From NCBI GenBank assembly GCA_964640795.1, contig CAZXIN010000021.1, positions 1 to 64,000 of the forward strand: a stretch of DNA of 64,000 bases, read 5' to 3'. This stretch comes from M269 sp964640795 (GTDB lineage Bacteria > Pseudomonadota > Gammaproteobacteria > Enterobacterales > Alteromonadaceae). The position numbers and the translations under genes were made by a program. The notes below the pieces were generated by a model. It had not been told where the DNA came from. It ran no database searches and saw nothing but the letters and a program-made list of their open reading frames with translations. Shown here piece after piece: positions 17,721-26,347 of this stretch (position 1 is its first letter; every line of letters begins with the position of its first letter).

Positions 17721-18035
17721 TCAATCCGCTTGAGATAGGTAAGCTTGTACATCTGGTGCCTGACGTTGTATTGAGAATGCGACTAAGTCTTTACCATTGC
17801 ATTGCATACCGTTCTGTTCAACTAAGCGCTTCAATACGCGCTTTTCGTTGGCGGCTATGACACCAACCTTTGCACGGATATGGCGTTTCAACATATTGAC
17901 ATCATTATTCAAGACGGCTTTGCAAAAACCTGAAAATTCAATGTCGCCAGAGAATTTAATGTCGTACATAGATCTTGTTTCGGCACTTGTGCTTAAGGTG
18001 TAAAAGAGTGTTGCTACAATTAACAGTTTTTTCAT
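17721..18035 (-). CDS. Small exported protein, DUF3718-like
   Basis: A 104-residue product with a clear signal peptide (MKKLLIVATLFYTLSTSAE). The mature part has two cysteines (FSGFCKAVLNND and QNGMQCNGKDL) spaced as in the DUF3718 family of small secreted proteins found in marine gammaproteobacteria, probably forming a disulfide. ATG at 18035 follows an AGATG-type weak ribosome site. Function is unknown. It is monocistronic, between the convergent EAL gene and an AT-rich gap. Confidence 0.7.
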   Translation of the reverse strand: MKKLLIVATLFYTLSTSAETRSMYDIKFSGDIEFSGFCKAVLNNDVNMLKRHIRAKVGVIAANEKRVLKRLVEQNGMQCNGKDLVAFSIQRQAPDVQAYLSQAD

Positions 18036-18048
18036 TTTTCATCTCCAA

Positions 18049-18410
18049 TTAGAAGGTGGCTAATTTTTGCCACACAGTATTTATGCGCTATGGAGTTAAA
18101 TAATTCTGTTGTTTTATTGTTTCTACTGAGTTAACAAACTGTGAATCAATCTGTTAATGCCATGTTAATTTTTCAAGTTGTTGAAATTTATTGTATTTAA
18201 TTTTTTCTTAATAACCAGATTGAGGTTTTTTAATGTGGTAATAAGAAATAAATCTAAAAGCTTTGTGTGATAATTATTGAGATAATGAAGTCAATCTGCT
18301 GTTGGAATGAAAATTAACATTTTTTAAAAATTAATTGGGCATTGAAGGGAGATTTTTTTAGCTATGTTAAAGTTATCATGTACAAGTGATAGGTTAAAAA
18401 TACGGAATAA
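18049..18410. other. AT-rich intergenic region
   Basis: About 360 bp with very high A+T between the DUF3718-like gene and the DsbA-family gene's terminator. It should contain the promoter of the DUF3718-like gene. I see no open frame with a ribosome site, no strong hairpin and no repeat shared with other parts of the window. Confidence 0.5.
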
Positions 18411-18413
18411 AGG

Positions 18414-18448
18414 AACAGATAGAGTGTGACATAGTTTCCCTATCTGTT
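18414..18448 (-). terminator. Hairpin after the DsbA-family gene
   Basis: A perfect 9-bp inverted repeat (AACAGATAG at 18414-18422 and CTATCTGTT at 18440-18448) with a 17-base loop, ten bases beyond the stop of the minus-strand gene. The T-rich tail on that strand is weak (CCTTTATT), so termination is probable but not certain. Confidence 0.5.
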
Positions 18449-18457
18449 GTGTTTCGA

Positions 18458-19108
18458 TTACGCTGCTTCCGCGACTATTTGCCTAAAACCAGCCACTAAG
18501 TCCTGACTTTCTCGCGCGCCAGACAATAAATACTTTTGATTAATAATGTAGCTAGGGACAGATTGAATACCCATAGTACGAGAGCGCTGAAGTTCTTCCT
18601 TAACTTCTTTGGAGAAGGCACCTGATGACAGTATGCGGCTTGCTTCGTCTCTGTCCAACTCGATAGAACTAACAGTATTTAACAAGACTTCTGAAGCAGA
18701 GATATCTAAATTATGCGTAAAGTAAGCGCTGAATAGTGCCATCTTTAGTTCCGTTTGCTTACCCAGTGAGTTAGCCCATGATAATAAACGATGAGCATCG
18801 AAGGTATTGTATACGCGTCTATCGTTACCTTTGTAAAATTGAAAACCAAGTTGATCACCGATGGCAGCCATTTGATCTCGGGCAGCTTGCATATCGTCGG
18901 GAGAGCGGCCATATTTCTGACTTAGGTGTTCTATCATGTCCTGACCTTCGGGCGGCATTTGAGGGTTGAGTTCAAAGGGGTGCCACTCGATGCTAAATTC
19001 AATTTCACCTTTTAGTGCTTCAATCGCTTGCTGTAAACGTTTATAACCTATGATGCACCAGGGGCAAACAACATCTGATACAATATCAACTCTAAGCTGG
19101 TTCGCCAT
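18458..19108 (-). CDS. DsbA-family oxidoreductase (FrnE-like)
   Basis: The start at 19108 has AAGG seven bases upstream and is preferred over 19129. The 216-residue product has a thioredoxin fold with the CxxC active site in SDVVCPWCIIGYKRL, the helical insertion typical of DsbA, and SVPSYIINQKYLLSGAR with the cis-proline after SVP. There is no signal peptide, so it belongs to the cytoplasmic FrnE/2-hydroxychromene-isomerase-like branch, not to periplasmic DsbA. A dithiol-disulfide exchange or glutathione-linked role is expected. It stands alone. Confidence 0.88.
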   Translation of the reverse strand: MANQLRVDIVSDVVCPWCIIGYKRLQQAIEALKGEIEFSIEWHPFELNPQMPPEGQDMIEHLSQKYGRSPDDMQAARDQMAAIGDQLGFQFYKGNDRRVYNTFDAHRLLSWANSLGKQTELKMALFSAYFTHNLDISASEVLLNTVSSIELDRDEASRILSSGAFSKEVKEELQRSRTMGIQSVPSYIINQKYLLSGARESQDLVAGFRQIVAEAA

Positions 19109-19229
19109 GTCATTACCTTTCATTGTCAAAAATCTATATCTCTATAAAGAACTGGTCGACGCCAATTTTATTGCGTAATGTAACCATTAAAGTCAGTATT
19201 AAGCGAAATGGACCTTAAAGTTGTTTGTC

Positions 19230-19928
19230 ATGAGTAAAATCACGGTTATCTTGGTTTTGGGTTGGTTGTTATCATTTGCAACATACGATGCATTTGCCCA
19301 AACACCCGCTATCACTATTGAGGAATCAACTACGTTATATGACAGCATCGAAGGGAAAGAGATCTCTGAGGTGCCGCCTAATAGCTCGCTTGTTTTATTA
19401 TCCGTTGAAGGGAAGTGGGCAGAAGTAAAATGGCAATCTTCTGGCAATCTCAGTGAGCAACTGATCGGGTGGCTTGATGCCGACTCAGTCGAAGTCACCG
19501 GATCCAGTGCACTAAATAGTGCTATTAGGCGCAATTTTATTGCTAAAAGTCAGGATTGTGCATGGAGCCGAGCAGGAAAAGGTAAAGTGTGCGTGGATAC
19601 ACGAGATGCCATTTTAGATTGCCGTAAGTCGCCGACAGATGAATTCTGGCGCCGCTGTGAAGTCAGTGTCAGCTATGCTCTTTTTTCTGAGCTTAAACAA
19701 CCACAAAGCGTCCGCTCTGAGGTGAAGTGCGATATTGATATTGAGTATAAGCTAGCCGATTCTTTTAATTGGCAAAGGCAAGAAGATAAAAAAGCGCAAC
19801 ATCATTCAATTGATCCCAATCAGCGTATTGAATACAAACTGAAATCTCTGTTTAATTTCTCAGATTTTGAACAAGTGACTAATGTTAAAATTGAAAAGCT
19901 TGATTGTGAAATTGACGTGTTGCCCTAA
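19230..19928 (+). CDS. Exported protein with SH3-like domain
   Basis: A 232-residue protein read from ATG 19230 (a TTG at 19221 is the alternative). The signal peptide runs to about residue 23 (VLGWLLSFATYDAFAQ). Residues about 25-85 resemble a bacterial SH3 domain (LYDSIEGKEISEVPPNSSLVLL, then WAEVKW and GWLDADSVEV), which usually binds peptidoglycan or proteins. The C-terminal 140 residues hold six cysteines in CAWSRAGKGKVCVD, CRKSPTDEFWRRCEV, VKCDID and LDCEID, suggesting disulfides in the periplasm. The C-terminal part is not a family I recognise. The gene is followed 15 bases later by the MOSC gene. Confidence 0.7.
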   Translation: MSKITVILVLGWLLSFATYDAFAQTPAITIEESTTLYDSIEGKEISEVPPNSSLVLLSVEGKWAEVKWQSSGNLSEQLIGWLDADSVEVTGSSALNSAIRRNFIAKSQDCAWSRAGKGKVCVDTRDAILDCRKSPTDEFWRRCEVSVSYALFSELKQPQSVRSEVKCDIDIEYKLADSFNWQRQEDKKAQHHSIDPNQRIEYKLKSLFNFSDFEQVTNVKIEKLDCEIDVLP

Positions 19929-19943
19929 CATACGCACGGTCTA

Positions 19944-20807
19944 ATGAAAATTACAGATTTATTTATATACCCCGTTAAATCGCTTCAAGGTATCCGTTTA
20001 GAACGGAGTCAGTTGTCGGTTGAAGGTTTGCCCTATGACAGGCAATGGATGTTGGTGGACTCCCAAGGTCACTTTGTGACTCAGCGCCAATTACCCAAGC
20101 TAGCGACTATATCCACAACAATAACAGCGAAAGAATTGATCCTAACGCACGCTGATGCTGGTGAATTGGTGATACCTCTAGAAAAGCTGCCAGTCAATGC
20201 AATAGAAGTGACCGTTTGGGAAAGCACATTAATCGCCCTCAATGAAGGTGAAGTCGCCACTGAATGGTTAAGGAAGGCCATTGGCCTTTTTAGAGGCCAA
20301 GCACTGCGTCTTGTTAGATTTGATAAGCAACAATCCAGACCAACCAAAGCGAAGTATTTGCAAGCAGGGGAAGTCTCACAGACTCATTTTGCAGATGGGT
20401 TTCCCTATTTGGTAACATCGCTCCGAAGTTTGGAGTTAGTCAATCAAGCATTAAAAGAGCAAGGCGCTTCGCCGATCACTATGGAGCGGTTTAGGCCCAA
20501 TATTGTGGTAGACGGGTTTGATGCACCTTTTGATGAATTGTTTAATCGGGATATTGAGCATGCAAACAGCGAGTATAGTTTATCTATACGCAAACCTTGC
20601 GAACGCTGCCCTGTGACGACCGTTGATCAAACAACAGGTATTCGAGAAACCTCGACGCAACCACTCACTGTACTGACGTCACTGAATCCACTGAGTGATA
20701 GAAAAGGTGCCTACTTTGGGGGCAACGCAATATTGACGCAAGGAGAAGAAGCATTGATTAAAATCGGGGATAGGTTATTTGATGAGGCGCATGATGTTGA
20801 CGACTGA
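19944..20807 (+). CDS. MOSC domain protein (YcbX-like, molybdenum cofactor sulfurase C-terminal type)
   Basis: A 287-residue protein with an N-terminal beta-barrel MOSC_N domain (DLFIYPVKSLQGIRLERS, YDRQWMLVDSQGHFVTQRQLP) and a C-terminal MOSC domain. The conserved cysteine is in RKPCERCPVTTVDQ, the expected molybdenum-cofactor ligand, preceded by RFRPNIVVDG. It lacks the C-terminal 2Fe-2S domain of E. coli YcbX, so it needs a separate electron donor. The role is probably reduction of N-hydroxylated compounds or cofactor sulfur transfer. It overlaps the next gene by 14 bases, so they are translationally coupled. Confidence 0.88.
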   Translation: MKITDLFIYPVKSLQGIRLERSQLSVEGLPYDRQWMLVDSQGHFVTQRQLPKLATISTTITAKELILTHADAGELVIPLEKLPVNAIEVTVWESTLIALNEGEVATEWLRKAIGLFRGQALRLVRFDKQQSRPTKAKYLQAGEVSQTHFADGFPYLVTSLRSLELVNQALKEQGASPITMERFRPNIVVDGFDAPFDELFNRDIEHANSEYSLSIRKPCERCPVTTVDQTTGIRETSTQPLTVLTSLNPLSDRKGAYFGGNAILTQGEEALIKIGDRLFDEAHDVDD

Positions 20808-21621
20808 ACACTTTGAGCAATATACAAACCAAGGCTATGTTGTGATGCCAGAGCTGTTCAGTCATGAAGAAATGGATGATTTAAAAAAAGCCGCTAATCA
20901 GATTGTTGACGATTTTGATGCTGACTCGACACGCTCCATTTTTTCAACCGAAGATCATGACAAGACGCGTAATGAGTACTTTTTGTCATCGGGTGATAAA
21001 ATCCGATGCTTTTTTGAAGAAGACGCGTTTGATGAACAAGGAGTACTGAAGCAAGAGAAATCTTTGAGTATCAATAAAATAGGCCATGCGTTACACACTC
21101 TAAACCCTAATTTTAAGGCGTTCAGTCATAGCCAAAAAATTCAAACCATTGCTAGGGGATTAGGTTTAGCAAAGCCGCAAATTCACCAATCTATGTACAT
21201 TTTTAAACAACCTAAGATTGGTGGTGTTATTCGATGGCATCAAGATGCGACATATTTTCTTACCGATCCAATTTCGGTCATCACGTTTTGGGTTGCTGTT
21301 GAAGAGGCCACACTGGAGAATGGATGTTTGCAAGTTCAGTCGGATGAGGCAACAATGCCTTTGAAAGAGCAGTTCCTGCGTTACCCTGATGGTAGTACAG
21401 AGCTAAAAGCATTGCATGATATGCCTTGGCCGACAGATGAGTCAGCCAAGCCGTTGGAGGTTAAAAAAGGAACTTTGGTCGCGTTCAATGGCTTATTGCC
21501 TCATTTTAGTGCACCGAACATATCTAACCAATCTAGGCATGCTTATACGTTGCATGTCACCTGTGGAACGACACATTACGCCAAGGAAAACTGGATTCAA
21601 ACACCACCGAGCATGCTTTAG
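20794..21621 (+). CDS. Phytanoyl-CoA dioxygenase (PhyH) family protein
   Basis: The start is chosen at ATG 20794 because GAGG lies six bases upstream; ATGs at 20782 and 20791 are alternatives. The 275-residue product is an Fe(II)/2-oxoglutarate oxygenase. It begins with the family's FEQYTNQGYVVMPELFS, has the HxD iron ligands in RWHQDATY, the WVAVEEATLENGCLQV segment and the distal histidine in LPHFSAPN with the 2-oxoglutarate-binding arginine in SRHAYTLHV. It hydroxylates an unknown substrate. Overlap with the MOSC gene shows co-transcription; no functional link is obvious. Confidence 0.88.
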   Translation: MLTTEHFEQYTNQGYVVMPELFSHEEMDDLKKAANQIVDDFDADSTRSIFSTEDHDKTRNEYFLSSGDKIRCFFEEDAFDEQGVLKQEKSLSINKIGHALHTLNPNFKAFSHSQKIQTIARGLGLAKPQIHQSMYIFKQPKIGGVIRWHQDATYFLTDPISVITFWVAVEEATLENGCLQVQSDEATMPLKEQFLRYPDGSTELKALHDMPWPTDESAKPLEVKKGTLVAFNGLLPHFSAPNISNQSRHAYTLHVTCGTTHYAKENWIQTPPSML

Positions 21622-21634
21622 TACATAGCTAGAA

Positions 21635-21650
21635 AAGTGAGCGTTCACTT
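21635..21650 (-). terminator. Short hairpin between convergent genes
   Basis: AAGTGA and TCACTT with a four-base GCGT loop lie between the PhyH stop and the alpha-glucosidase stop. On the minus strand the stem is followed by TTTTCTA, on the plus strand by ATCTCTATTT, so it may serve both genes. Confidence 0.45.
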
Positions 21651-21654
21651 ATCT

Positions 21655-23352
21655 CTATTTGATTATGACGGCTTGATAAGGTGCAAGAGTGATTGTGCCG
21701 TTCGCTGACTCCACTTCATTGTAATTGTTGATTAGAACGTTCATCGATAAGTTAAGCGATGTGATGCCCAGATCACATGCTTTATCTGAAAAATTCAAAG
21801 CGACTAGTAGCTTTTCGCCTTCAAAAGCTCGTGTATAAGCATAAATCGACTCATGCTCAGGGGCTAACAATGTGTAGTCGCCATAGATCAAGGTGAGTTT
21901 TTGTTTTCTCAGTGTTGTCATCTTGCGGAAGTGGTTGAGCACTGAATCAGGGTTCTTATTTTGTGCGCTAACATTAACCGTTTGATGGTTATCGTTCACG
22001 GCTATCCATGAATTACCGTCGCTAAAGCCTGCGTTTTTGCTATGATCCCACTGCATAGGGGTCCGGCTATTGTCACGAGAGAATGCCTTCAAGTTGCGCA
22101 TGAACTGATCTATGTCATCACCTTGATGTAATGCTTTTTTATAGCCGTTGATAGCCGCAATATCATGATACTCATCAATGCTTTCAAAGTTAATGTTGGT
22201 CATGCCTAACTCGTCACCAAAGTAACAGTATGGCGTACCACGCATTGAGAGTAAGAATGTATTAAGCATCTTGGCCGATATGTCTCTGTATTCTGGTTTG
22301 TCATTACCAAACCGGGATACTATTCGAGGGGAGTCATGGTTCGCTAAAAACACGGAAAGCCAGCCTTTTTCCGCGAATGACTTATCCCAACGTGTGTGCA
22401 CGTCTTTAAACTTGATGAGTGTTAGTGGATCACCTTCCTCTTTACACATATCTGCGCAGTCAAAATGATAAGCCATTTGCAGCTCATGGCGCTCTTCGTC
22501 GACAAGGGCATGTGCGTCTTCAAAGCTAGAGCCAACACCTTCACTAACAGTAAAAACGTCGTATTTTGAAATAACCTCTTCGTACATTTCACGCGAATAG
22601 TCATGCAAATGAGGACCCATGCCATGTGCCGGAATAATCTGAGAGAAATCCTGTTCGTATGCGTCAGACCATTTAGGAAAGTCCGTATCTTTCGATACAA
22701 ACTGGAAGGCATCCAAACGAAAACCGTCAACGCCTTTGTTAGCCCAAAACTTCATGATGCTATAGACTTCCTGTCTAACCTTAGGGTTTTCCCAGTTTAA
22801 ATCGGGTTGCTTCTGCGAAAAGTAATGCAAGTAGTAAGCATCTGTTTGTTCGTCGTATTTCCACGCTTCTCCTTTTTCATCAAAGAAGCTCCAACGAAAG
22901 TTAGGTTTACCTTTCTCAGCAGGCCACCAGTGATAATAATCGCGATAAGGATTGTCGCGTGAGCTTCTGGATTGCTTGAACCATTCATGTTCATCGCTTG
23001 TATGGTTAACCACAAGGTCCATCACGAATTTCATATCTCTTTGATGCAAACCTTGTAACAAGGTATCAAAGTCGCCCATTGAACCGAACTCCTGCATGAT
23101 GGCGCAGTAGTCACTAATGTCATAGCCGTTATCATCGTTAGGAGATTGGTAAATCGGATTCAGCCACACTGAGGTCACGCCCAAACTCTTGATATAGTCG
23201 AGTTTTTCGATAATGCCTTTTAGGTCACCGACGCCTGTGCCATTAGAGTCTTTGAAACTTCGTGGATAAATTTGATAAATGATCTGTTCTTTCCACCATT
23301 TTCTTTCGGCAGATAGGTCTTTTTTTACCAAAGATGTATCTTGAATACCCAC
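21655..23352 (-). CDS. Alpha-glucosidase, GH13 family
   Basis: A 565-residue cytoplasmic enzyme with no signal peptide. The (beta/alpha)8 barrel motifs are DLVVNHTSDEH (region I), GVDGFRLDAF (nucleophile at about D214), FTVSEGVG (acid/base at about E271) and LANHDSPR (about D340). The start WWKEQIIYQIYPRSFKDSNGTGVGDLKGI is typical of oligo-1,6-glucosidase/alpha-glucosidases. It should hydrolyse maltose and short maltodextrins imported by the MFS carrier. It is divergent from the alpha-amylase lipoprotein gene; the operator at 23602-23615 lies between them, 250 bp from this start. Confidence 0.93.
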   Translation of the reverse strand: MGIQDTSLVKKDLSAERKWWKEQIIYQIYPRSFKDSNGTGVGDLKGIIEKLDYIKSLGVTSVWLNPIYQSPNDDNGYDISDYCAIMQEFGSMGDFDTLLQGLHQRDMKFVMDLVVNHTSDEHEWFKQSRSSRDNPYRDYYHWWPAEKGKPNFRWSFFDEKGEAWKYDEQTDAYYLHYFSQKQPDLNWENPKVRQEVYSIMKFWANKGVDGFRLDAFQFVSKDTDFPKWSDAYEQDFSQIIPAHGMGPHLHDYSREMYEEVISKYDVFTVSEGVGSSFEDAHALVDEERHELQMAYHFDCADMCKEEGDPLTLIKFKDVHTRWDKSFAEKGWLSVFLANHDSPRIVSRFGNDKPEYRDISAKMLNTFLLSMRGTPYCYFGDELGMTNINFESIDEYHDIAAINGYKKALHQGDDIDQFMRNLKAFSRDNSRTPMQWDHSKNAGFSDGNSWIAVNDNHQTVNVSAQNKNPDSVLNHFRKMTTLRKQKLTLIYGDYTLLAPEHESIYAYTRAFEGEKLLVALNFSDKACDLGITSLNLSMNVLINNYNEVESANGTITLAPYQAVIIK

Positions 23353-23601
23353 TCATAGCTCCTAAACAGTTTTACTCGACTTACTTATGCATTCGTTACC
23401 CACTATTCTCCGCTATCTTTATATTGACGTGGTCGCGTGAAGGTACTCAATGCGCTTAATTTTTTAATCTAAATAAATACTAAAACCTATAAAAATTATT
23501 TATATCAAGGGTTTACTGTGTGTTTTTAATGTGTAAGTTAATATTGATATGAACAATTATTGGTGATAATTCTAACATGTAACCAGCCAATAAGAATTTT
23601 A

Positions 23602-23615
23602 CGCATACGTATTCA
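23602..23615. promoter_or_regulatory. LacI-family operator, site 1
   Basis: CGCATACGTATTCA, with the perfect core ATACGTAT at 23605-23612. It matches sites 2-4 in the same locus and lies about 110 bp before the alpha-amylase start, between divergent GH13 genes. The likely binder is the LacI-family protein encoded at 29455. Confidence 0.85.
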
Positions 23616-23724
23616 AAACAGTATTTACCACCATTTTGTTAACCTATGGTTGTTGCTTCTCCGATGAATGATGACTGATTAAGACGGGGTAGTATTATAA
23701 AGTGGCAGGCCTTAAGGATTAAAA

Positions 23725-25815
23725 ATGAATAGAGTAAATAAGAAGCTTCTTACATTAACACTCAGCACTATCATGCTACAGAGTTGTAGCACTTCCAAGG
23801 TTGAAGATACTTCAAAGGTTGAAATCGAAAAGGCGCCAATTACGGCAACAAATGGATCTCTTCCCCCTTACTTGTCTCGGGATATCAAAGACGAGGTATT
23901 TTATTTTGTGATGCCAGACAGGTTTCACAATGCCAACACTGAGAATGATGAAGGGGATCCTGAACGCCCAATATCGTTTGGAGGCTTGGACAAGACTTCT
24001 AAATGGGCATTTCACGGCGGTGATATTGCTGGACTTGAAGCGAAGTTGGACTATTTACAAGGCTTAGGCATAACGTCAATTTGGATGACACCTATATTGC
24101 GCAACAAAGCCATTCAAAAGGACGGTTTTGGGCATCATGGTTATTGGGTAGTGGACTTCACTGAGATTGATCCTCACTTTGGTAGTAACGATGATCTTAA
24201 AAGCCTGATTGAAAAAGCACATCAACGTAATATGAAGGTCTTTTTTGACATTATCGCTAACCATACTGCGGATGTTATCAAGTACAAAGAGTGCCATGAT
24301 GAAGACGGTAAGTACCTTCAGCAAGGGCAGAAAGGCTGTGACTACCTCAATCCTGAAGACCTAACTGCCGGAAAATCCTATTCTCCCTTTGTTCCGTCTA
24401 AAGAGCAGGGGAGTAAAGTACCGCAGTGGCTGAACGATCCTAAATATTATAACAATCGCGGTGATACCTTCTGGGAGGGGGAAAGTGCGATTAAAGGTGA
24501 CTTTGCTGGCCTTGATGACATAGACACCAGCCAAGAGTTTGTGATTCAAGGCCTAACAGATGTGTTTAAGAACTTGGTTACTGAGTTCAAGCCTGATGGT
24601 TTTAGGATTGATACTGTGAAGCACGTTGATATCGAGTTTTGGCAAGCTTTTTCTCCTGCTTTAGTAGACCATGCAAAGTCCATAGGCATTCCTGAATTTT
24701 TCATGTTTGGGGAGGTTTATGATGGTAACCCTGCTGGCCTAAGTAAATTCACCACAACGGGCAAGCTTCAGTCTGTACTTGATTTCGGCTTTGCATTTAA
24801 CGTGAAAGATGTGGTGTTTAATCAGAAAGATGTGTCTCAATTGGCTAACCTGATTGACAATGATGACTATTTTCGCGATGGCGACTCAAGTGCTAACGAT
24901 CTGCTGACTTTTCTCGGTAATCATGACATGGGCCGTGTTGGTAATTTCATTGAAGCGTCCTCAGCTAACGTTGATGAAAACGATAAACTGAAGCTCAGTC
25001 AAATTGCTCATGCCTTAATGTATTTTTCGCGAGGTGTGCCTGTTGTTTATTACGGCGACGAGCAAGGCTTTACTGGCGATGGGGGGGATGTTGATGCACG
25101 AGAAGATATGGACGCCTCGCAAGTTGCTGTTTATAACGACAATAACTTGATAGGTACCAAAGCAACCACAGCTATCGACAATTTTGATACGCAACACCCG
25201 CTTTATCAAACCTTGTCTGAATTATCAGGTATTAGGTTGACGCATCAGAGTTTACGCAGTGGGGTTCAAATCAATCGGCTGCTTGATAATGATAAACGCG
25301 TTTATGGCTTCAGTAGGGTTAATTTAGACGCCGAAAGTGACCATTTCATGCAGGATTACTTGTTGGTTTTCAATCTGAGTGAGAAAACACAAGATGTCAG
25401 CATAAGAGACGATGGGTTATCCTATGAACATGTTGCTGGGGCCAGTGTGAACGCAGGTAGTGGGCAGCTTCATTTTAACCTGCCGCCATACAGCTATTCC
25501 ATTGTACGCTCAACAATGCCACGAGTATCGTCAGCAATAAAAGATGTGTCCTTAGCACCACTTTACGAAAAAAACGATCGTCTATTTGTACCAGTAAAGG
25601 TTAATTTTGAAAATGATGAACGACTGAATATGGCGAAGATGACGTTCTATAAACATATAGATAACGGTGAAAAGGCGTTGTTTGCTTTTGACGCAACAAA
25701 ACCATATCGAGCAGTGGTTCCAGCAGATGTGTTGGACAATGTTAATGAGATCACAGTAGAAGTGACTAACCTCAGTGGGCAAAGCTTGGTTAAGACATTT
25801 CGTCTTAAGAATTAG
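23725..25815 (+). CDS. Alpha-amylase lipoprotein, GH13 family
   Basis: A 696-residue enzyme with a lipoprotein signal (lipobox MLQSC, lipidated cysteine at about 21), so it is membrane-anchored, probably in the outer membrane. Barrel motifs are FFDIIANHTAD, PDGFRIDTVKH (nucleophile at about D296), FFMFGEVYDGN (acid/base at about E330) and LGNHDMGR (about D401). The C-terminal 150 residues are beta-rich. It should cut starch or long maltodextrins outside the cytoplasm. Site 1 of the operator set is about 110 bp upstream. It is followed by a REP array. Confidence 0.92.
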   Translation: MNRVNKKLLTLTLSTIMLQSCSTSKVEDTSKVEIEKAPITATNGSLPPYLSRDIKDEVFYFVMPDRFHNANTENDEGDPERPISFGGLDKTSKWAFHGGDIAGLEAKLDYLQGLGITSIWMTPILRNKAIQKDGFGHHGYWVVDFTEIDPHFGSNDDLKSLIEKAHQRNMKVFFDIIANHTADVIKYKECHDEDGKYLQQGQKGCDYLNPEDLTAGKSYSPFVPSKEQGSKVPQWLNDPKYYNNRGDTFWEGESAIKGDFAGLDDIDTSQEFVIQGLTDVFKNLVTEFKPDGFRIDTVKHVDIEFWQAFSPALVDHAKSIGIPEFFMFGEVYDGNPAGLSKFTTTGKLQSVLDFGFAFNVKDVVFNQKDVSQLANLIDNDDYFRDGDSSANDLLTFLGNHDMGRVGNFIEASSANVDENDKLKLSQIAHALMYFSRGVPVVYYGDEQGFTGDGGDVDAREDMDASQVAVYNDNNLIGTKATTAIDNFDTQHPLYQTLSELSGIRLTHQSLRSGVQINRLLDNDKRVYGFSRVNLDAESDHFMQDYLLVFNLSEKTQDVSIRDDGLSYEHVAGASVNAGSGQLHFNLPPYSYSIVRSTMPRVSSAIKDVSLAPLYEKNDRLFVPVKVNFENDERLNMAKMTFYKHIDNGEKALFAFDATKPYRAVVPADVLDNVNEITVEVTNLSGQSLVKTFRLKN

Positions 25816-25822
25816 CGGCTGC

Positions 25823-26262
25823 TTTTTTCAGCAACAGGCTATTGAACAGAGAATTGTGGGAGCGGATTTATCCGCGAATGACTTGATAAGCGGTGACATT
25901 CCCGATTGAAATCGGTCCCACAAATAGCCTGCCTCATGCCCAAAACGCTTATTTCAGTAGCAGGCTACTGACCAGAGAATTGTGGGAGTGGATTTATCCG
26001 CGAATGACTTGATAAGCGGTGACATTCCCGACTGAAATCGGTCCCATAGATAGCTTGCCTCATGCCCAAAACGCTTATTTCAGTAACGTGCTATTGATTT
26101 GAGAATTGTGGGAGTGGATTTATCCGCGAATGACTTGATAAGCGGTGATATTCCCGATTGAAATCGGTCCCACAAATAGCCTGCCTCATCTTCAAATTTC
26201 TTATTTCAGTAACGTGCTATTGACCAGAGAATTGTGAGAGTGGATTTATCCGCGAATGAATA
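25823..26262. repeat. Tandem REP/BIME array, 126-bp period, about 3.4 copies
   Basis: Unit starts align exactly 126 bp apart (GAATTGTG at 25851, 25977, 26103 and 26229). Each unit carries two palindromic REP-like elements in inverted orientation: one reads TGTGGGAG...CCGCGAATG (first at 25855-25880), the other, on the opposite strand, TGTGGGACCGA...GGGAATG (first at 25897-25922). The last unit is truncated after the first element. The head and tail resemble Pseudomonas-type REPs. The array lies between the alpha-amylase gene and the TonB-receptor terminator. Confidence 0.9.
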
Positions 26263-26290
26263 GACAGGAGTATTACTATCGATGATTAAA

Positions 26291-26322
26291 AAAGCCCTTA
26301 TCGGGGAACGAGTAAGGGCTTT
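26291..26322 (-). terminator. Intrinsic terminator of the TonB-dependent receptor gene
   Basis: A 10-bp stem, AAAGCCCTTA and TAAGGGCTTT, with a 12-base loop. On the minus strand the stem runs into TTTTTTAATC, a good U-tract, 26 bases after the receptor stop. Confidence 0.85.
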
Positions 26323-26347
26323 GGGGTTAGGAACTTTTTATCAGGCT

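Noticed and set aside
25816..25840. Terminator right after the alpha-amylase gene
   Set aside because: AGC-ggct-GCT followed by TTTTTT has only a three-base stem; too weak to call.
25823..26262. CRISPR array
   Set aside because: The units repeat entirely, with no unique spacers, and contain paired inverted REPs. No cas gene is in the window. The same applies to 57615-58119.
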